Origin: Ruminococcus sp. | Lineage (GTDB): Bacteria; Bacillota; Clostridia; Oscillospirales; Acutalibacteraceae | Length of the DNA: 64,000 bases | Reading direction: 5' to 3' | Assembly: GCA_022768065.1 (NCBI GenBank) | Contig: JALELS010000023.1 | Span: 1-64,000 of the forward strand | Shown: piece by piece, positions 44,634 to 52,797 of the stretch | How the letters are laid out: the number at the start of each line of letters is the position of its first letter | Numbering within the stretch: position 1 is the first letter of the stretch | Position numbers and translations under genes: made by a program | Notes under the pieces: model-generated | Told to the model about the DNA's origin: nothing | Databases searched by the model: none | Seen by the model: only the letters and a program-made list of their open reading frames with translations

Positions 44634-45608
44634 AAGGCGCTTTTTTATCTGGCGAACATCTCTGCCTTCAAACAAAAGCAGTTCGTAATTGCCGATAATT
44701 CTTGATGTAACTCTGGCACCGTAAAGCCCGGTAAGCTCGTCAAGAGTCACATTTGAACTGATTACGGTGGGTCTGCCGTAAGAAATACGGCTGTTGATTA
44801 TATTATATATCTCGGAGAGGACATATTTTGTATCAAACTCGGCGCCGAGATCGTCCAAAATAAGCAAATCGCAGTACAGCACCGTATCCTCGGTATTGCC
44901 GTCCTCCCTGCCGAAACGCTCTTTTTCGAGCCGCGTAAACAGGTTTTGCGCGGAATCATACACTACGCTGAAGCCTTTTTTTATAACCTCATTGGCTATG
45001 GCAAGCGAGAGATGGGTCTTACCGAGACCCGTTTCCCCGTACATAAAAAGGTTCGGCGAATCCTTGCTGAAATCGGCGGCATAATCGCGGCAAAAATCAT
45101 AGACGGCGCTCATACGCTTACGCGGAGAAATTCCGCCGCTGTACGGCTCGGTGGGATAATAAGACAGGTCAAAATCCTCAAATCTTGAAAGCCTGAGCGG
45201 AGTTTTGTATGACAGCTCTTCGCTTGCGAATTTTTTGAGCAGCTCTGTTCTGCACGAACACATCTTACCGTCAACATAACCTGTATCCTTGCATTTTTCG
45301 CAGGTATAATGGGGCTTTAGATAGTCCTTATCGAGCCCTGCGCTCAAAAGCAAATTTTCACGGTCCTTTTGGAGTTGTAAATTTGACTCCCTGAGAGCGT
45401 CAATCGTCTTTTTTACGTCACTGCTTCCGCCGAGAACGGTTTTTACGGCGTCAAGAGCGGTCTTCGACATCTCTTCTTCTATCAGGAGCAGTTCGGGATG
45501 AGATTTCGCGAACTCGGCGTGTCTTTGCTCCGCCTGCGTTTCCGCTTTGATACGGCGCGAGTCGAGAACCGATTTTGTTTTTTCGTAAACTTCTTTTGAA
45601 TAAGTCAA
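44625..45608 (-). CDS. dnaI: Primosomal helicase loader DnaI-like ATPase
   Basis: 327 residues. An N-terminal helical part is followed by a zinc-binding cluster (C103, C106, C117, C119) and an AAA+ domain with Walker A GETGLGKT at 191-198 and Walker B LLILDDLGAE. It loads the replicative helicase onto DNA. The start is a TTG right after the dnaD stop, so the two are coupled. Alternative family names are DnaC or IstB-like loader. Confidence 0.9.
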   Translation of the reverse strand: MTYSKEVYEKTKSVLDSRRIKAETQAEQRHAEFAKSHPELLLIEEEMSKTALDAVKTVLGGSSDVKKTIDALRESNLQLQKDRENLLLSAGLDKDYLKPHYTCEKCKDTGYVDGKMCSCRTELLKKFASEELSYKTPLRLSRFEDFDLSYYPTEPYSGGISPRKRMSAVYDFCRDYAADFSKDSPNLFMYGETGLGKTHLSLAIANEVIKKGFSVVYDSAQNLFTRLEKERFGREDGNTEDTVLYCDLLILDDLGAEFDTKYVLSEIYNIINSRISYGRPTVISSNVTLDELTGLYGARVTSRIIGNYELLLFEGRDVRQIKKRLSK

Positions 45609-45609
45609 A

Positions 45610-46638
45610 TTACTCAGCGCCTTTCTTCTTATACTTTACAACGCCCGAACCGGCGTCTGATATCGCCTCGTCAATGCTGAACGACGTCCCCTTTTGCTTT
45701 CCCGCCTGTTTCTTTTCGCGGAATAGCTTCTCGCCGTTTTCCACGTCCTCAGGAGTTTTGTATCCGGCGTTATGCCAATTCAGAAGGACTTTATCCATAT
45801 AGTTAAAAGAGATTTTGCCGGTGCGCTCCGCCGTCTCGTCATACGCCCTTGCGATTATCGGAGCGTCAAATCCGAGAGCGAGCCACGACAAAATATATTC
45901 CGTCTGTTTCTGTGTGGGCCGCGGAGTTGACAGACCCGTAAGCTCACGCAGAACGGAAAAGGTTCTTTCGGCTTCGGTGCTTTTTTCAATGTAATCGGCG
46001 GCAAGCTCCACCGTGTTTATCTCTTTTTCAGCCCAAACCTTGCCGAGCTTTGCAACATATGCCGTTGACGAGCGCGACTGATGCACGCAAAATTCAAGCA
46101 GCATAAATATAACGTCGACACTGAGACCGTATGTATCGTAAAGCATAAGAAGCGTGCTCTGCATATCGAAGCCTATTGTTCTGCCGAGTATACTCTGTGC
46201 TTCGGTCATAAGGCGAAGCACGTCTTCGCTCTCTTCCATACGCTTTGTGAGCTGTTCGAGCGTGGGTTTGGAGATTTTAATATCCGGAAGTTCCCTCTTT
46301 ACGGGAACGACAGCCGGCACAGCTTTTGCGTTCGGTTTATGTTGCGTCGGAACGCCGACGTCGGGCTTTTTCGGCTCTTCTGTTTTAACCGAAAAGCTGC
46401 CGCCGGTTTTAATAAGCACGTTTTCGCTTATCCAATATTCAACGGCGTCAAGCGTATCGGCCTTGCCGTAGCCGATTCTTTTTGAAAGCTCTTCTACGGA
46501 AAGCTCCTCGCCCGGGGCGCGCAATATTAAAAGCAACACCTTTATTGCGGCAGGCGAAGCAAGCTTTAAATATTTATCTGTCAGCGCGGACGGAACCGCA
46601 AAAACGGAGCCGTACAGCGCAGGGTTTACATTAAACAT
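45610..46638 (-). CDS. dnaD: DnaD-domain replication initiation protein
   Basis: 342 residues. An N-terminal winged helix (about 20-85, with LTDKYLKLASPAAIKVLLLILR) is followed by a variable Lys/Pro/Val linker (about 86-120) and DnaD/DnaB2 domains, with YILSWLALGFDAPIIARAYDE and a LNWHNAGYKTPEDV motif near the end. It remodels DNA for primosome assembly at restart and initiation. It lies between nth and dnaI, as in other Firmicutes. Confidence 0.9.
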   Translation of the reverse strand: MFNVNPALYGSVFAVPSALTDKYLKLASPAAIKVLLLILRAPGEELSVEELSKRIGYGKADTLDAVEYWISENVLIKTGGSFSVKTEEPKKPDVGVPTQHKPNAKAVPAVVPVKRELPDIKISKPTLEQLTKRMEESEDVLRLMTEAQSILGRTIGFDMQSTLLMLYDTYGLSVDVIFMLLEFCVHQSRSSTAYVAKLGKVWAEKEINTVELAADYIEKSTEAERTFSVLRELTGLSTPRPTQKQTEYILSWLALGFDAPIIARAYDETAERTGKISFNYMDKVLLNWHNAGYKTPEDVENGEKLFREKKQAGKQKGTSFSIDEAISDAGSGVVKYKKKGAE

Positions 46639-46653
46639 ATCTATGCCTTCAAA

Positions 46654-47280
46654 TCAGATTTTCTTTTTGCAAAATTCGGAAAGACAACATTTTTCGCACA
46701 TTGCCCGTCTCGCGGTACAGACCTCTCTGCCGTGCAAAACAACTCTGTGGCAAAAATCATTGCTCTCCTCGGGCGGAAGTATTTTTTTCAGCTCAAATTC
46801 AACCTTTTTCGGATCCTTTGTGTTTACAAGCCCTATGCGGTTGGATATTCTGATAAGATGCGTATCCGTGACTACCGCCGGCTTTTTATATACGTCGCCG
46901 ACTATCAGATTGGCGGTCTTTCTGCCGACTCCGGGGAGTTTTATGAGGTCGTCGATATTATCGGGCACCTCGCCTTCAAAAGACGAACGTATCATACGGC
47001 ACATACCTATTATATCACGCGCTTTACCGTGATAGAAGCCGCACGAATGTATAAGCTTTTCCACATCCTCCTGCTTCGCCTCGCAAAAGGCGTCAAGAGT
47101 GGGATAAGATTCAAATAAAGCGGGAGTTACCAAATTAACTCTCGCGTCGGTACACTGCGCCGAAAGGCGGGTGGCTATTAAAAGCTGAAGCGGCGTTCTC
47201 GCCGTAAGAGAACAAATAGCGTCGGGATACTCTTTTTTAAGAGCCTCGACGCACTTTAAAGCAAGTTCTTTTTTATTCAC
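46654..47280 (-). CDS. nth: Endonuclease III (DNA glycosylase/AP lyase)
   Basis: 208 residues. The helix-hairpin-helix LPGVGRKTANLIVGDVY holds the catalytic Lys, VVTDTHL the catalytic Asp, and the C-terminal CTARRAMCEKCCLSEFC the four cysteines of the 4Fe-4S cluster. It removes oxidised pyrimidines. I chose the GTG at 47280 with GGAG upstream; it overlaps the preceding regulator gene by 8 bases. The longer frame from 47331 adds residues unlike the family. Confidence 0.93.
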   Translation of the reverse strand: MNKKELALKCVEALKKEYPDAICSLTARTPLQLLIATRLSAQCTDARVNLVTPALFESYPTLDAFCEAKQEDVEKLIHSCGFYHGKARDIIGMCRMIRSSFEGEVPDNIDDLIKLPGVGRKTANLIVGDVYKKPAVVTDTHLIRISNRIGLVNTKDPKKVEFELKKILPPEESNDFCHRVVLHGREVCTARRAMCEKCCLSEFCKKKI

Positions 47281-47500
47281 GGTAATACTCCATATCATCG
47301 GGCAAGCCGAGCAAATAGTCGGCGGAAACACTGAAATAACGGCAGATGGCCGAGAGATCTTTTAAAGAGGGCTCGGTAACACCCGTCTCCATAAAAGAGA
47401 TTTTACGTTGCGAGACCCCTATGGCATTTGCAAGGTCAGTCTGCGTCAGCGGCGGAAGCTTAGACTGCCGCAGCAATCTCAGTCTGTCACAAAAAGCCAT
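47273..47500 (-). CDS. XRE-type helix-turn-helix regulator
   Basis: 75 residues, a lone HTH domain (TQTDLANAIGVSQRKISFMETG) plus the FSVSADYLLGL end common to Cro/CI-like regulators in Firmicutes. First gene of the XRE-nth-dnaD-dnaI operon. An inverted CCAC-TTTTT-GTGG lies between its own -35 and -10 boxes (47567-47579) and could be an autoregulatory operator. Confidence 0.88.
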   Translation of the reverse strand: MAFCDRLRLLRQSKLPPLTQTDLANAIGVSQRKISFMETGVTEPSLKDLSAICRYFSVSADYLLGLPDDMEYYRE

Positions 47501-47553
47501 TTACATTCATCTCCTCAACGAAAAATCGTACTTCCGTACTCAAAAACGCATTT

Positions 47554-47582
47554 ATTTTAGCATAAACCACTTTTTGTGGCAA
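47554..47582 (-). promoter_or_regulatory. Promoter of the XRE-nth-dnaD-dnaI operon
   Basis: Minus strand: TTGCCA, 17-base spacer, extended TGCTAAAAT, with an inverted CCAC/GTGG pair in the spacer. Confidence 0.7.
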
Positions 47583-47687
47583 GAAAATTTAAGTAAAATT
47601 TTAACTAACAAATTTGTGCAACAATTTGCTTGACACAAAATGTTGTATAACGGAATTTTTTATGGTCAAAATAAAGAATTATATCTA

Positions 47688-47716
47688 TTGTATTGGCAAA
47701 AATTTTTTGCTATAAT
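47688..47716 (+). promoter_or_regulatory. Promoter of the GDPD-like gene
   Basis: TTGTAT, 17-base spacer, extended TGCTATAAT, 45 bases before the start codon. Confidence 0.8.
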
Positions 47717-47760
47717 ATTACAGAAAAAAATTATTTTTGAGCTTTTTCGGAGATATAATT

Positions 47761-49065
47761 ATGAAGAAAAGTTTTACAAAACAACTGATAAGTCTCATTT
47801 TGGCAGTCGGTTTCGCATTTTCTTTCCCGGCTCTTTCATTCGCCGCGGAAAGTACCCAAGACAACGGCGAAGTGAAAAGCGATTCGGTTTATACCGAATT
47901 TAAAAAGGCCGACGGCGAGCTTATTTGCGTATCCAAATACGGCGACACCGATAAGTTCCCCGAAAATTCCGCGGAAGCCGTTGCGGCGGCTGCGGAAGAT
48001 GGCGCCGACGTAATTTGCGTTTCCGTAAAAAAGACCTCCGACGGATATATAGTGCTTATGGCGGACAGCGATCTCTCGAGAATGTGCGTTGACGAGCTCG
48101 GCAACACCGTAAACAAAAACATCGGCGACGTGGGCTATCACGAGCTTTCGACATACCACCTGAGAGCCGGCACGGGCAGTCTGCACGAACCGATAACCTC
48201 ATGTAAAATACCTACTCTCGCCGAAGCCATACAGTATCTCGGCGGCAACGCAATGCTGCTTATCTCGGACGGTTGGGAATACAGAGATGAAATTTACGAC
48301 ATACTCTCAAGCGAAAATGCGCTTTCAAATTCAATAATTTTAGCTACGGGCGATAAAAAAGAGATTTCCTCATGGCTCGCCTCAAAAACCGCCATGCCGC
48401 TCGTAATATCGTCAAACGCCAAAAACGGTAATGCCAAAAGCTATGTTTCAAAAACACTTTCGGCGGGTTGCATCGGCACGCTTCTCTCAGCCAAAAACCC
48501 GTACAGCTCCGTATTCAAAAACGGAGTTCAATCTAAATTCAAAGACGCCGGAAGAGCCGTTGTCGATATGACAAACGGTGACGTCTGCGGCGGCAGAGAA
48601 GATAATCCTACCGGTTGGAACGATATAACGAAACGCGGATTCTCGGTAATTATCACAAACGATATTGCTGGATTTAACGCATACCGCGCAAGGGTTAAGA
48701 GCTACAAATCGAGTCTTACATCGGATCTTGAAAAAGCCCAGTCAATAGACACCACCCTTTGCAGTACCTCAACCGCAAACAAACTTAAAAAGACCGTTAC
48801 GGAAGCTAAGAGCACGCTTTCATCATCGATGTCGGAATCGGAGCTTATGGAAGCGGATTATTCGCTGAGGCTCGCAATGGAAGCGCTTGCAAACCGCACC
48901 GAAAATGACAACGGCAAGACCGTAACTCCCGGCAGGATAACGGCGGTTGTACTTGTTGTAGCAGCTCTTATAATATTTGAAATCGTGTTTGACACGCTCC
49001 GCCGCAAAAAGGTTGCCAAACGGCGCGCCGAAAACGGAAGAGCTCATTCCTCGGCACGTAAATAA
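47761..49065 (+). CDS. Membrane-anchored GDPD-fold protein lacking catalytic residues
   Basis: 434 residues. A signal peptide (1-29, cut near SFAAES) precedes a glycerophosphodiester phosphodiesterase-like domain (about 45-310) and a FIVAR-like helical segment (about 325-385). A C-terminal membrane helix (about 395-415) with an Arg/Lys-rich tail completes it. The domain keeps the PENSAEAV block, but the HRG catalytic site reads KYG, the E-x-D metal ligands read C-V-S, and the HD motif reads AD. It is therefore probably a surface-exposed binding protein, not an enzyme. It has its own promoter and terminator. Confidence 0.82.
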   Translation: MKKSFTKQLISLILAVGFAFSFPALSFAAESTQDNGEVKSDSVYTEFKKADGELICVSKYGDTDKFPENSAEAVAAAAEDGADVICVSVKKTSDGYIVLMADSDLSRMCVDELGNTVNKNIGDVGYHELSTYHLRAGTGSLHEPITSCKIPTLAEAIQYLGGNAMLLISDGWEYRDEIYDILSSENALSNSIILATGDKKEISSWLASKTAMPLVISSNAKNGNAKSYVSKTLSAGCIGTLLSAKNPYSSVFKNGVQSKFKDAGRAVVDMTNGDVCGGREDNPTGWNDITKRGFSVIITNDIAGFNAYRARVKSYKSSLTSDLEKAQSIDTTLCSTSTANKLKKTVTEAKSTLSSSMSESELMEADYSLRLAMEALANRTENDNGKTVTPGRITAVVLVVAALIIFEIVFDTLRRKKVAKRRAENGRAHSSARK

Positions 49066-49080
49066 AAACGAACAAAACCA

Positions 49081-49123
49081 AAGGATGCCTATCGCAAAAT
49101 GACAGGCATCCTTATTTTTTTAT
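49081..49123. terminator. Terminator after the GDPD-like gene
   Basis: Stem AAGGATGCCT/AGGCATCCTT with a short inner extension, followed by T7 on the plus strand. Confidence 0.85.
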
Positions 49124-49132
49124 TATTCGGCT

Positions 49133-50737
49133 TTACCAGCCCTCGCCCTCATCGAGCAATACCGCCTCGGCACAGCGAATACCGTCCACACCGGCGGACA
49201 CAATTCCGCCTGCATACCCGGCGCCCTCGCCGCAGGGATAAAGTCCGCGCACATTTGACTGCAAAAGCTCGTCGCGTATTATGCGAACGGGAGAGGAACT
49301 TCGCGTTTCGGGTGCTGTAAAAAGTGCATCTTCAGAAGCAAAGCCCGGAAGCATTCTGTCCATTTTCGGCAACGCCTCAAGTATTGTCTCGGTAACCTTA
49401 GGCGGAAGCAGGTCGCGCAGATTTGTGAGCCTTACACCCGTGGGGCAGCTCGGTTTTACGCTGCCGAGCGAAGAAGAAGCGAGATTGTTCATAAAATCGC
49501 CGACCTTCTGTGCAGGTGCGGTGTAATCTCCGCCGCCCATTTTAAATGCGTGACGCTCTATTTCGCGCTGCATATACATTCCCGAAAGCACGTCCGAGCT
49601 CGGAAAAAGCTCCGGCTCTATGCCGACAAGCAATGCGGAATCGGCATTTTCCCCGTCTCGCGCATACTCGCTCATTCCGTTTACCACAACGCCGCCCTCT
49701 TCGCTTGACGCGCAAACCACGGTTCCGCCGGGGCACATACAAAACGTATATGCGCCTCTGCCGCCCTGCGGGTGACAGGCGAGTTTATAATTTGCGGCAT
49801 TAAGCTTGGGATGCGAAGCAAACTTGCCGTATTGGGTCTTATTTATCATTTCCTGCTTATGCTCTATCCTGACGCCGACGGAAAACGGCTTCTGCATCAT
49901 ATTGACGCCCTTTGAGCGAAGCATTTCGAGCGTGTCGCGCGCCGAGTGACCTATCGAGAGAATAACGGTGTCGGTTTCGATATCCTCTCTGTCGCCGTCC
50001 CTGCGGCAAACCGTGACGCCCTGAATATGCCCGTTATAAATTATAAGGTCGCAAAGCTTCGTATTAAACATAAACTCTCCGCCGCGCTCTTCCACCGTTT
50101 TGCGGATTGCCTTTACCACTCCCGAAAGGCGGTCTGTGCCTATATGCGGCGTTGCGGAATACATAATCTCTTTAGGTGCGCCGTGCTCGCAGAACATCTC
50201 AAACACATGACGGCAACGTTTGTCCTTTATACCGGTCGTAAGTTTGCCGTCCGAAAAAGTACCTGCACCGCCCTCGCCGAATTGGACGTTTGATTCGGGA
50301 TTTAAAACTCTCGTCTGCCAGAAGCTTTTGACGGACGCCGTTCGCTCATCCACCGTTTCGCCGCGCTCGATAATAATCGGCGAAAGCCCGGCTTCGGTTA
50401 AGGTCAGAGCCGCAAACATACCGGCAGGGCCGAAACCGACTATAACGGGTCGCAAAGCGCTTTTACGTTTTACCGGCGGTAAAGTATAAACATTTTTTTC
50501 GCTTAACGATACCTTGCTGCCGGCTCTTGAGACTGCCTTTTTTTCGTCGATGTCAAGTGAAACATCGACGCTGAAAATAAATTTAATATCGTCCTTTTTA
50601 CGACAATCCACCGATTTTTTGCATATTGTCAGCTCTTTTATATGCTTCTCGCTTATTTTAAGAGCCTTTGCGGCAAGGCGGCCAAGCTCTCTCTCGTCCT
50701 CATCGAGAGGTAATTTAAGTTCGTTTATTCTTATCAT
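49133..50737 (-). CDS. FAD-dependent dehydrogenase-like protein (COG2509 type)
   Basis: 534 residues. An N-terminal ferredoxin-like/RNA-binding-like stretch (about 1-90) precedes an FAD domain with RPVIVGFGPAGMFAALTL, NVQFGEGGAGTFSDGKL and a C-terminal YPCGEGAGYAGGIVSAGVDG. This is the large conserved flavoprotein family of unknown reaction found across Firmicutes. It starts exactly after the stop of the HI0933-type flavoprotein gene; ribosome site AAAGGAG. Confidence 0.88.
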   Translation of the reverse strand: MIRINELKLPLDEDERELGRLAAKALKISEKHIKELTICKKSVDCRKKDDIKFIFSVDVSLDIDEKKAVSRAGSKVSLSEKNVYTLPPVKRKSALRPVIVGFGPAGMFAALTLTEAGLSPIIIERGETVDERTASVKSFWQTRVLNPESNVQFGEGGAGTFSDGKLTTGIKDKRCRHVFEMFCEHGAPKEIMYSATPHIGTDRLSGVVKAIRKTVEERGGEFMFNTKLCDLIIYNGHIQGVTVCRRDGDREDIETDTVILSIGHSARDTLEMLRSKGVNMMQKPFSVGVRIEHKQEMINKTQYGKFASHPKLNAANYKLACHPQGGRGAYTFCMCPGGTVVCASSEEGGVVVNGMSEYARDGENADSALLVGIEPELFPSSDVLSGMYMQREIERHAFKMGGGDYTAPAQKVGDFMNNLASSSLGSVKPSCPTGVRLTNLRDLLPPKVTETILEALPKMDRMLPGFASEDALFTAPETRSSSPVRIIRDELLQSNVRGLYPCGEGAGYAGGIVSAGVDGIRCAEAVLLDEGEGW

Positions 50738-51928
50738 TTAAAGCTCCTTTAAAACAGACTCCGCCGCAAGAAGCGCCGACGACCACGCCCAACCGAGGTT
50801 ATATCCTCCGCACGGACCGTCAACATCAAGCGCCTCTCCCACGGCATACAGGTGTTTTACTTTTTTTGATTCGAGAGTATTTTTATCAAATTCCGAAAGA
50901 GCCGCTCCGCCGCGCGTTACCTGAGCAAAATCAAATCCGCGAACGCCTGTCACGGAAAACTCCAGCGATTTTATCGCAGAAGCAATCTGTAAAGTCTTGT
51001 TGCTTGACAGATTGCTAAACGGCTCGTCCTTTTTAACATTGCATTTCAAAAGAATATAGTTTGAAAGGGCTCGCGGCAAAATTCCGCACAGGACGTCGCC
51101 CGACGGCTCACAGTATTTGTGGGATTGCAAAAATTTTGTAACCTCGTTTTTTGTAAGCGACGGCAGGCAATCAAGCGTAACCGCAGCTTTGCCTTTGCCT
51201 ATAAAGCGCGAGAGCTGCATTATAGGTATGCCCGAAAGTCCGTAATCATTAAACTGCACTTCGCCCTCTTGACAATACTTTTTTTCACCTAAAGAAACGG
51301 TGCATTTGCAGTATTGTCTGAGCCCCTTTAGTGAAAAGGGCATATCCTTTACACTCAATCCGGTGAGCGCAGGATAAAGCTCCGTAACGCGAATCCCTAG
51401 AGACTTAAAAAGGTCAAAGGACGTGCCGTCTGTCCCCTGCTTTGGGGCTGCGGCACCGCCGCAGGCGAGAACGACAAAATCAAATTTCCTATCGTTGTTT
51501 ATTATAAATCCGCCTTTTGCCTGCCTAATGCTTTTGATATGTGTATCGGTAATAACCTTTACACCCTCTCTTTCGGCAGCCGACGAAATTACGCATACAA
51601 CCGAGGCGGCAGACTGTGAAATCGGGTACGCTCTGCCCTCGTCGCCGCGCATAATGACAAGCCCTATGCCGCGGAAAAATTCCGTAATGCGCTGCGGAGT
51701 ATATTTTTCCGTTGCGGGGCGCACAAAATCACGCGCACCGAAATAGTCGTCCGCGCTCGCATCAAAATTAAGTATGTTACACCTGCCGTTGCCGGTCACG
51801 AGTATTTTTTTGAGTGCTTTCGGATTTTTCTCAAATACGGTAACCTCGGCGTCGGGTCTTTTAAGCTTTAAGGCTACGGCAAACGCCATACCCGAAGCGC
51901 CGGCTCCTATTACGGCAACGGAAGGCAT
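50738..51928 (-). CDS. HI0933-family flavoprotein (YhiN-like)
   Basis: 396 residues. VAVIGAGASGMAFAVALK (4-21) binds FAD; VTGNGRCNI is the family signature; the C-terminus has VGEALDVDGPCGGYNLGWAW. Predicted NAD(P)/FAD oxidoreductase without assigned substrate. It forms a tight operon with the COG2509 flavoprotein downstream and a 49-residue Cys-rich membrane protein upstream, whose stop lies 4 bases before its start. Confidence 0.9.
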   Translation of the reverse strand: MPSVAVIGAGASGMAFAVALKLKRPDAEVTVFEKNPKALKKILVTGNGRCNILNFDASADDYFGARDFVRPATEKYTPQRITEFFRGIGLVIMRGDEGRAYPISQSAASVVCVISSAAEREGVKVITDTHIKSIRQAKGGFIINNDRKFDFVVLACGGAAAPKQGTDGTSFDLFKSLGIRVTELYPALTGLSVKDMPFSLKGLRQYCKCTVSLGEKKYCQEGEVQFNDYGLSGIPIMQLSRFIGKGKAAVTLDCLPSLTKNEVTKFLQSHKYCEPSGDVLCGILPRALSNYILLKCNVKKDEPFSNLSSNKTLQIASAIKSLEFSVTGVRGFDFAQVTRGGAALSEFDKNTLESKKVKHLYAVGEALDVDGPCGGYNLGWAWSSALLAAESVLKEL

Positions 51929-51932
51929 ATAT

Positions 51933-52082
51933 TCATCTCCTGTTTTTAAAATTCTCTTTGCCGAACGGACAGTTTCGGCACGAAGCGTCGCAGCCTCGTT
52001 TTTTCCGTTTCCTTTTAAAAAGAACTACGGCAAAAATCATCACGATAATACAAACTATTATAATTATATCAGCCGAAGTCAA
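51933..52082 (-). CDS. Small Cys-rich membrane protein, FeoB-associated-like
   Basis: 49 residues. It begins MTSADIIIIVCIIVMIF, one membrane helix (about 6-22), then a basic stretch KRKRKKR and a cysteine cluster GCDASCRNCPFGK (30-42). The start is a TTG with AGGGG 8 bases upstream; the stop lies 4 bases before the HI0933 flavoprotein start, whose ribosome site overlaps its end. The layout matches the FeoB-associated Cys-rich membrane proteins, yet no feoA or feoB is in view. It may bring metal or electrons to the following flavoproteins. Confidence 0.72.
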   Translation of the reverse strand: MTSADIIIIVCIIVMIFAVVLFKRKRKKRGCDASCRNCPFGKENFKNRR

Positions 52083-52173
52083 TTATTGCACCCCTTTTCT
52101 CACAAATTCTTTAAAGGCTATGAAAAAAAGTGCAAAAAAATGCCGCATAAGCTCCGGATAAACAAGCGATAAT

Positions 52174-52212
52174 AAAAAAGAACCGTAAAAATCGCTTTTA
52201 CAGTTCCTTTTT
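52174..52212 (-). terminator. Terminator of the XRE gene at 52249
   Basis: Minus strand: AAAAAGGAACTGTAAAAG pairs, with one mismatch, with a complementary arm ending in GGTTCTTTTTT. Confidence 0.75.
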
Positions 52213-52248
52213 AAGCTTTTTATAATTTTATTTTCGATGGTTTTTGCC

Positions 52249-52629
52249 TTATTCGTCCGTCTCAAGCTCTACCTTGCGGACGCTCTCAAGAATTGCCTTT
52301 TTCCTCTCGGCGTCGCACTGACGGTAAAGACCTATCAGGATTTTTTCATCAGAGGTAAGCTGTGAAACGATACCCTCTTTTTTATGACGTCTTTCGTATT
52401 CCGCCGTTTGATCGCGCAGACGGTAAATATTTTTATCGTCCAGCCCCAGAATATAATCCACGCTGACATTAAAAATTTTTGCAAAACGCTGCACCGCAAA
52501 AACATCCGGTCGATTTCTGCCGGTTTCGTATGAAGCGTAGGTAGACCTTTCTATTTTTAATATTTCCGCTATCTGGCGCTGTAAATATCCGTTATAATTG
52601 CGAATAAGTTTCATCTTTTCACCCAGCAT
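52249..52629 (-). CDS. XRE-family transcriptional regulator
   Basis: 126 residues. The N-terminal HTH (about 5-60: YLQRQIAEILKIERSTYASYETGRNRPD) is followed by FNVSVDYILGLDD and a charged helical tail with KILIGLYRQCDAERKKAILE (about 90-115), probably for dimerisation. Single-gene unit with a terminator downstream. Target unknown. Confidence 0.9.
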   Translation of the reverse strand: MLGEKMKLIRNYNGYLQRQIAEILKIERSTYASYETGRNRPDVFAVQRFAKIFNVSVDYILGLDDKNIYRLRDQTAEYERRHKKEGIVSQLTSDEKILIGLYRQCDAERKKAILESVRKVELETDE

Positions 52630-52797
52630 AATAAGTACCTCCTCACCTGTACTTTTATACTGTTTATTATATAAAAAATTTTTAAAACATACGAAAGTTG
52701 TTACTTATTCACACAAAATAATATCCGAATTTATGCTTTAAGGTAACATTTATGCGTACCGAAAAGCTCGGAAACCTGAGCACCGCAAAAGCAAATA

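Noticed and set aside
47641-47670. A promoter from TTGACA near 47630 for the GDPD-like gene
   Set aside because: The only -10-like sequence follows after 10 bases, too close; a much better pair lies at 47688-47716.
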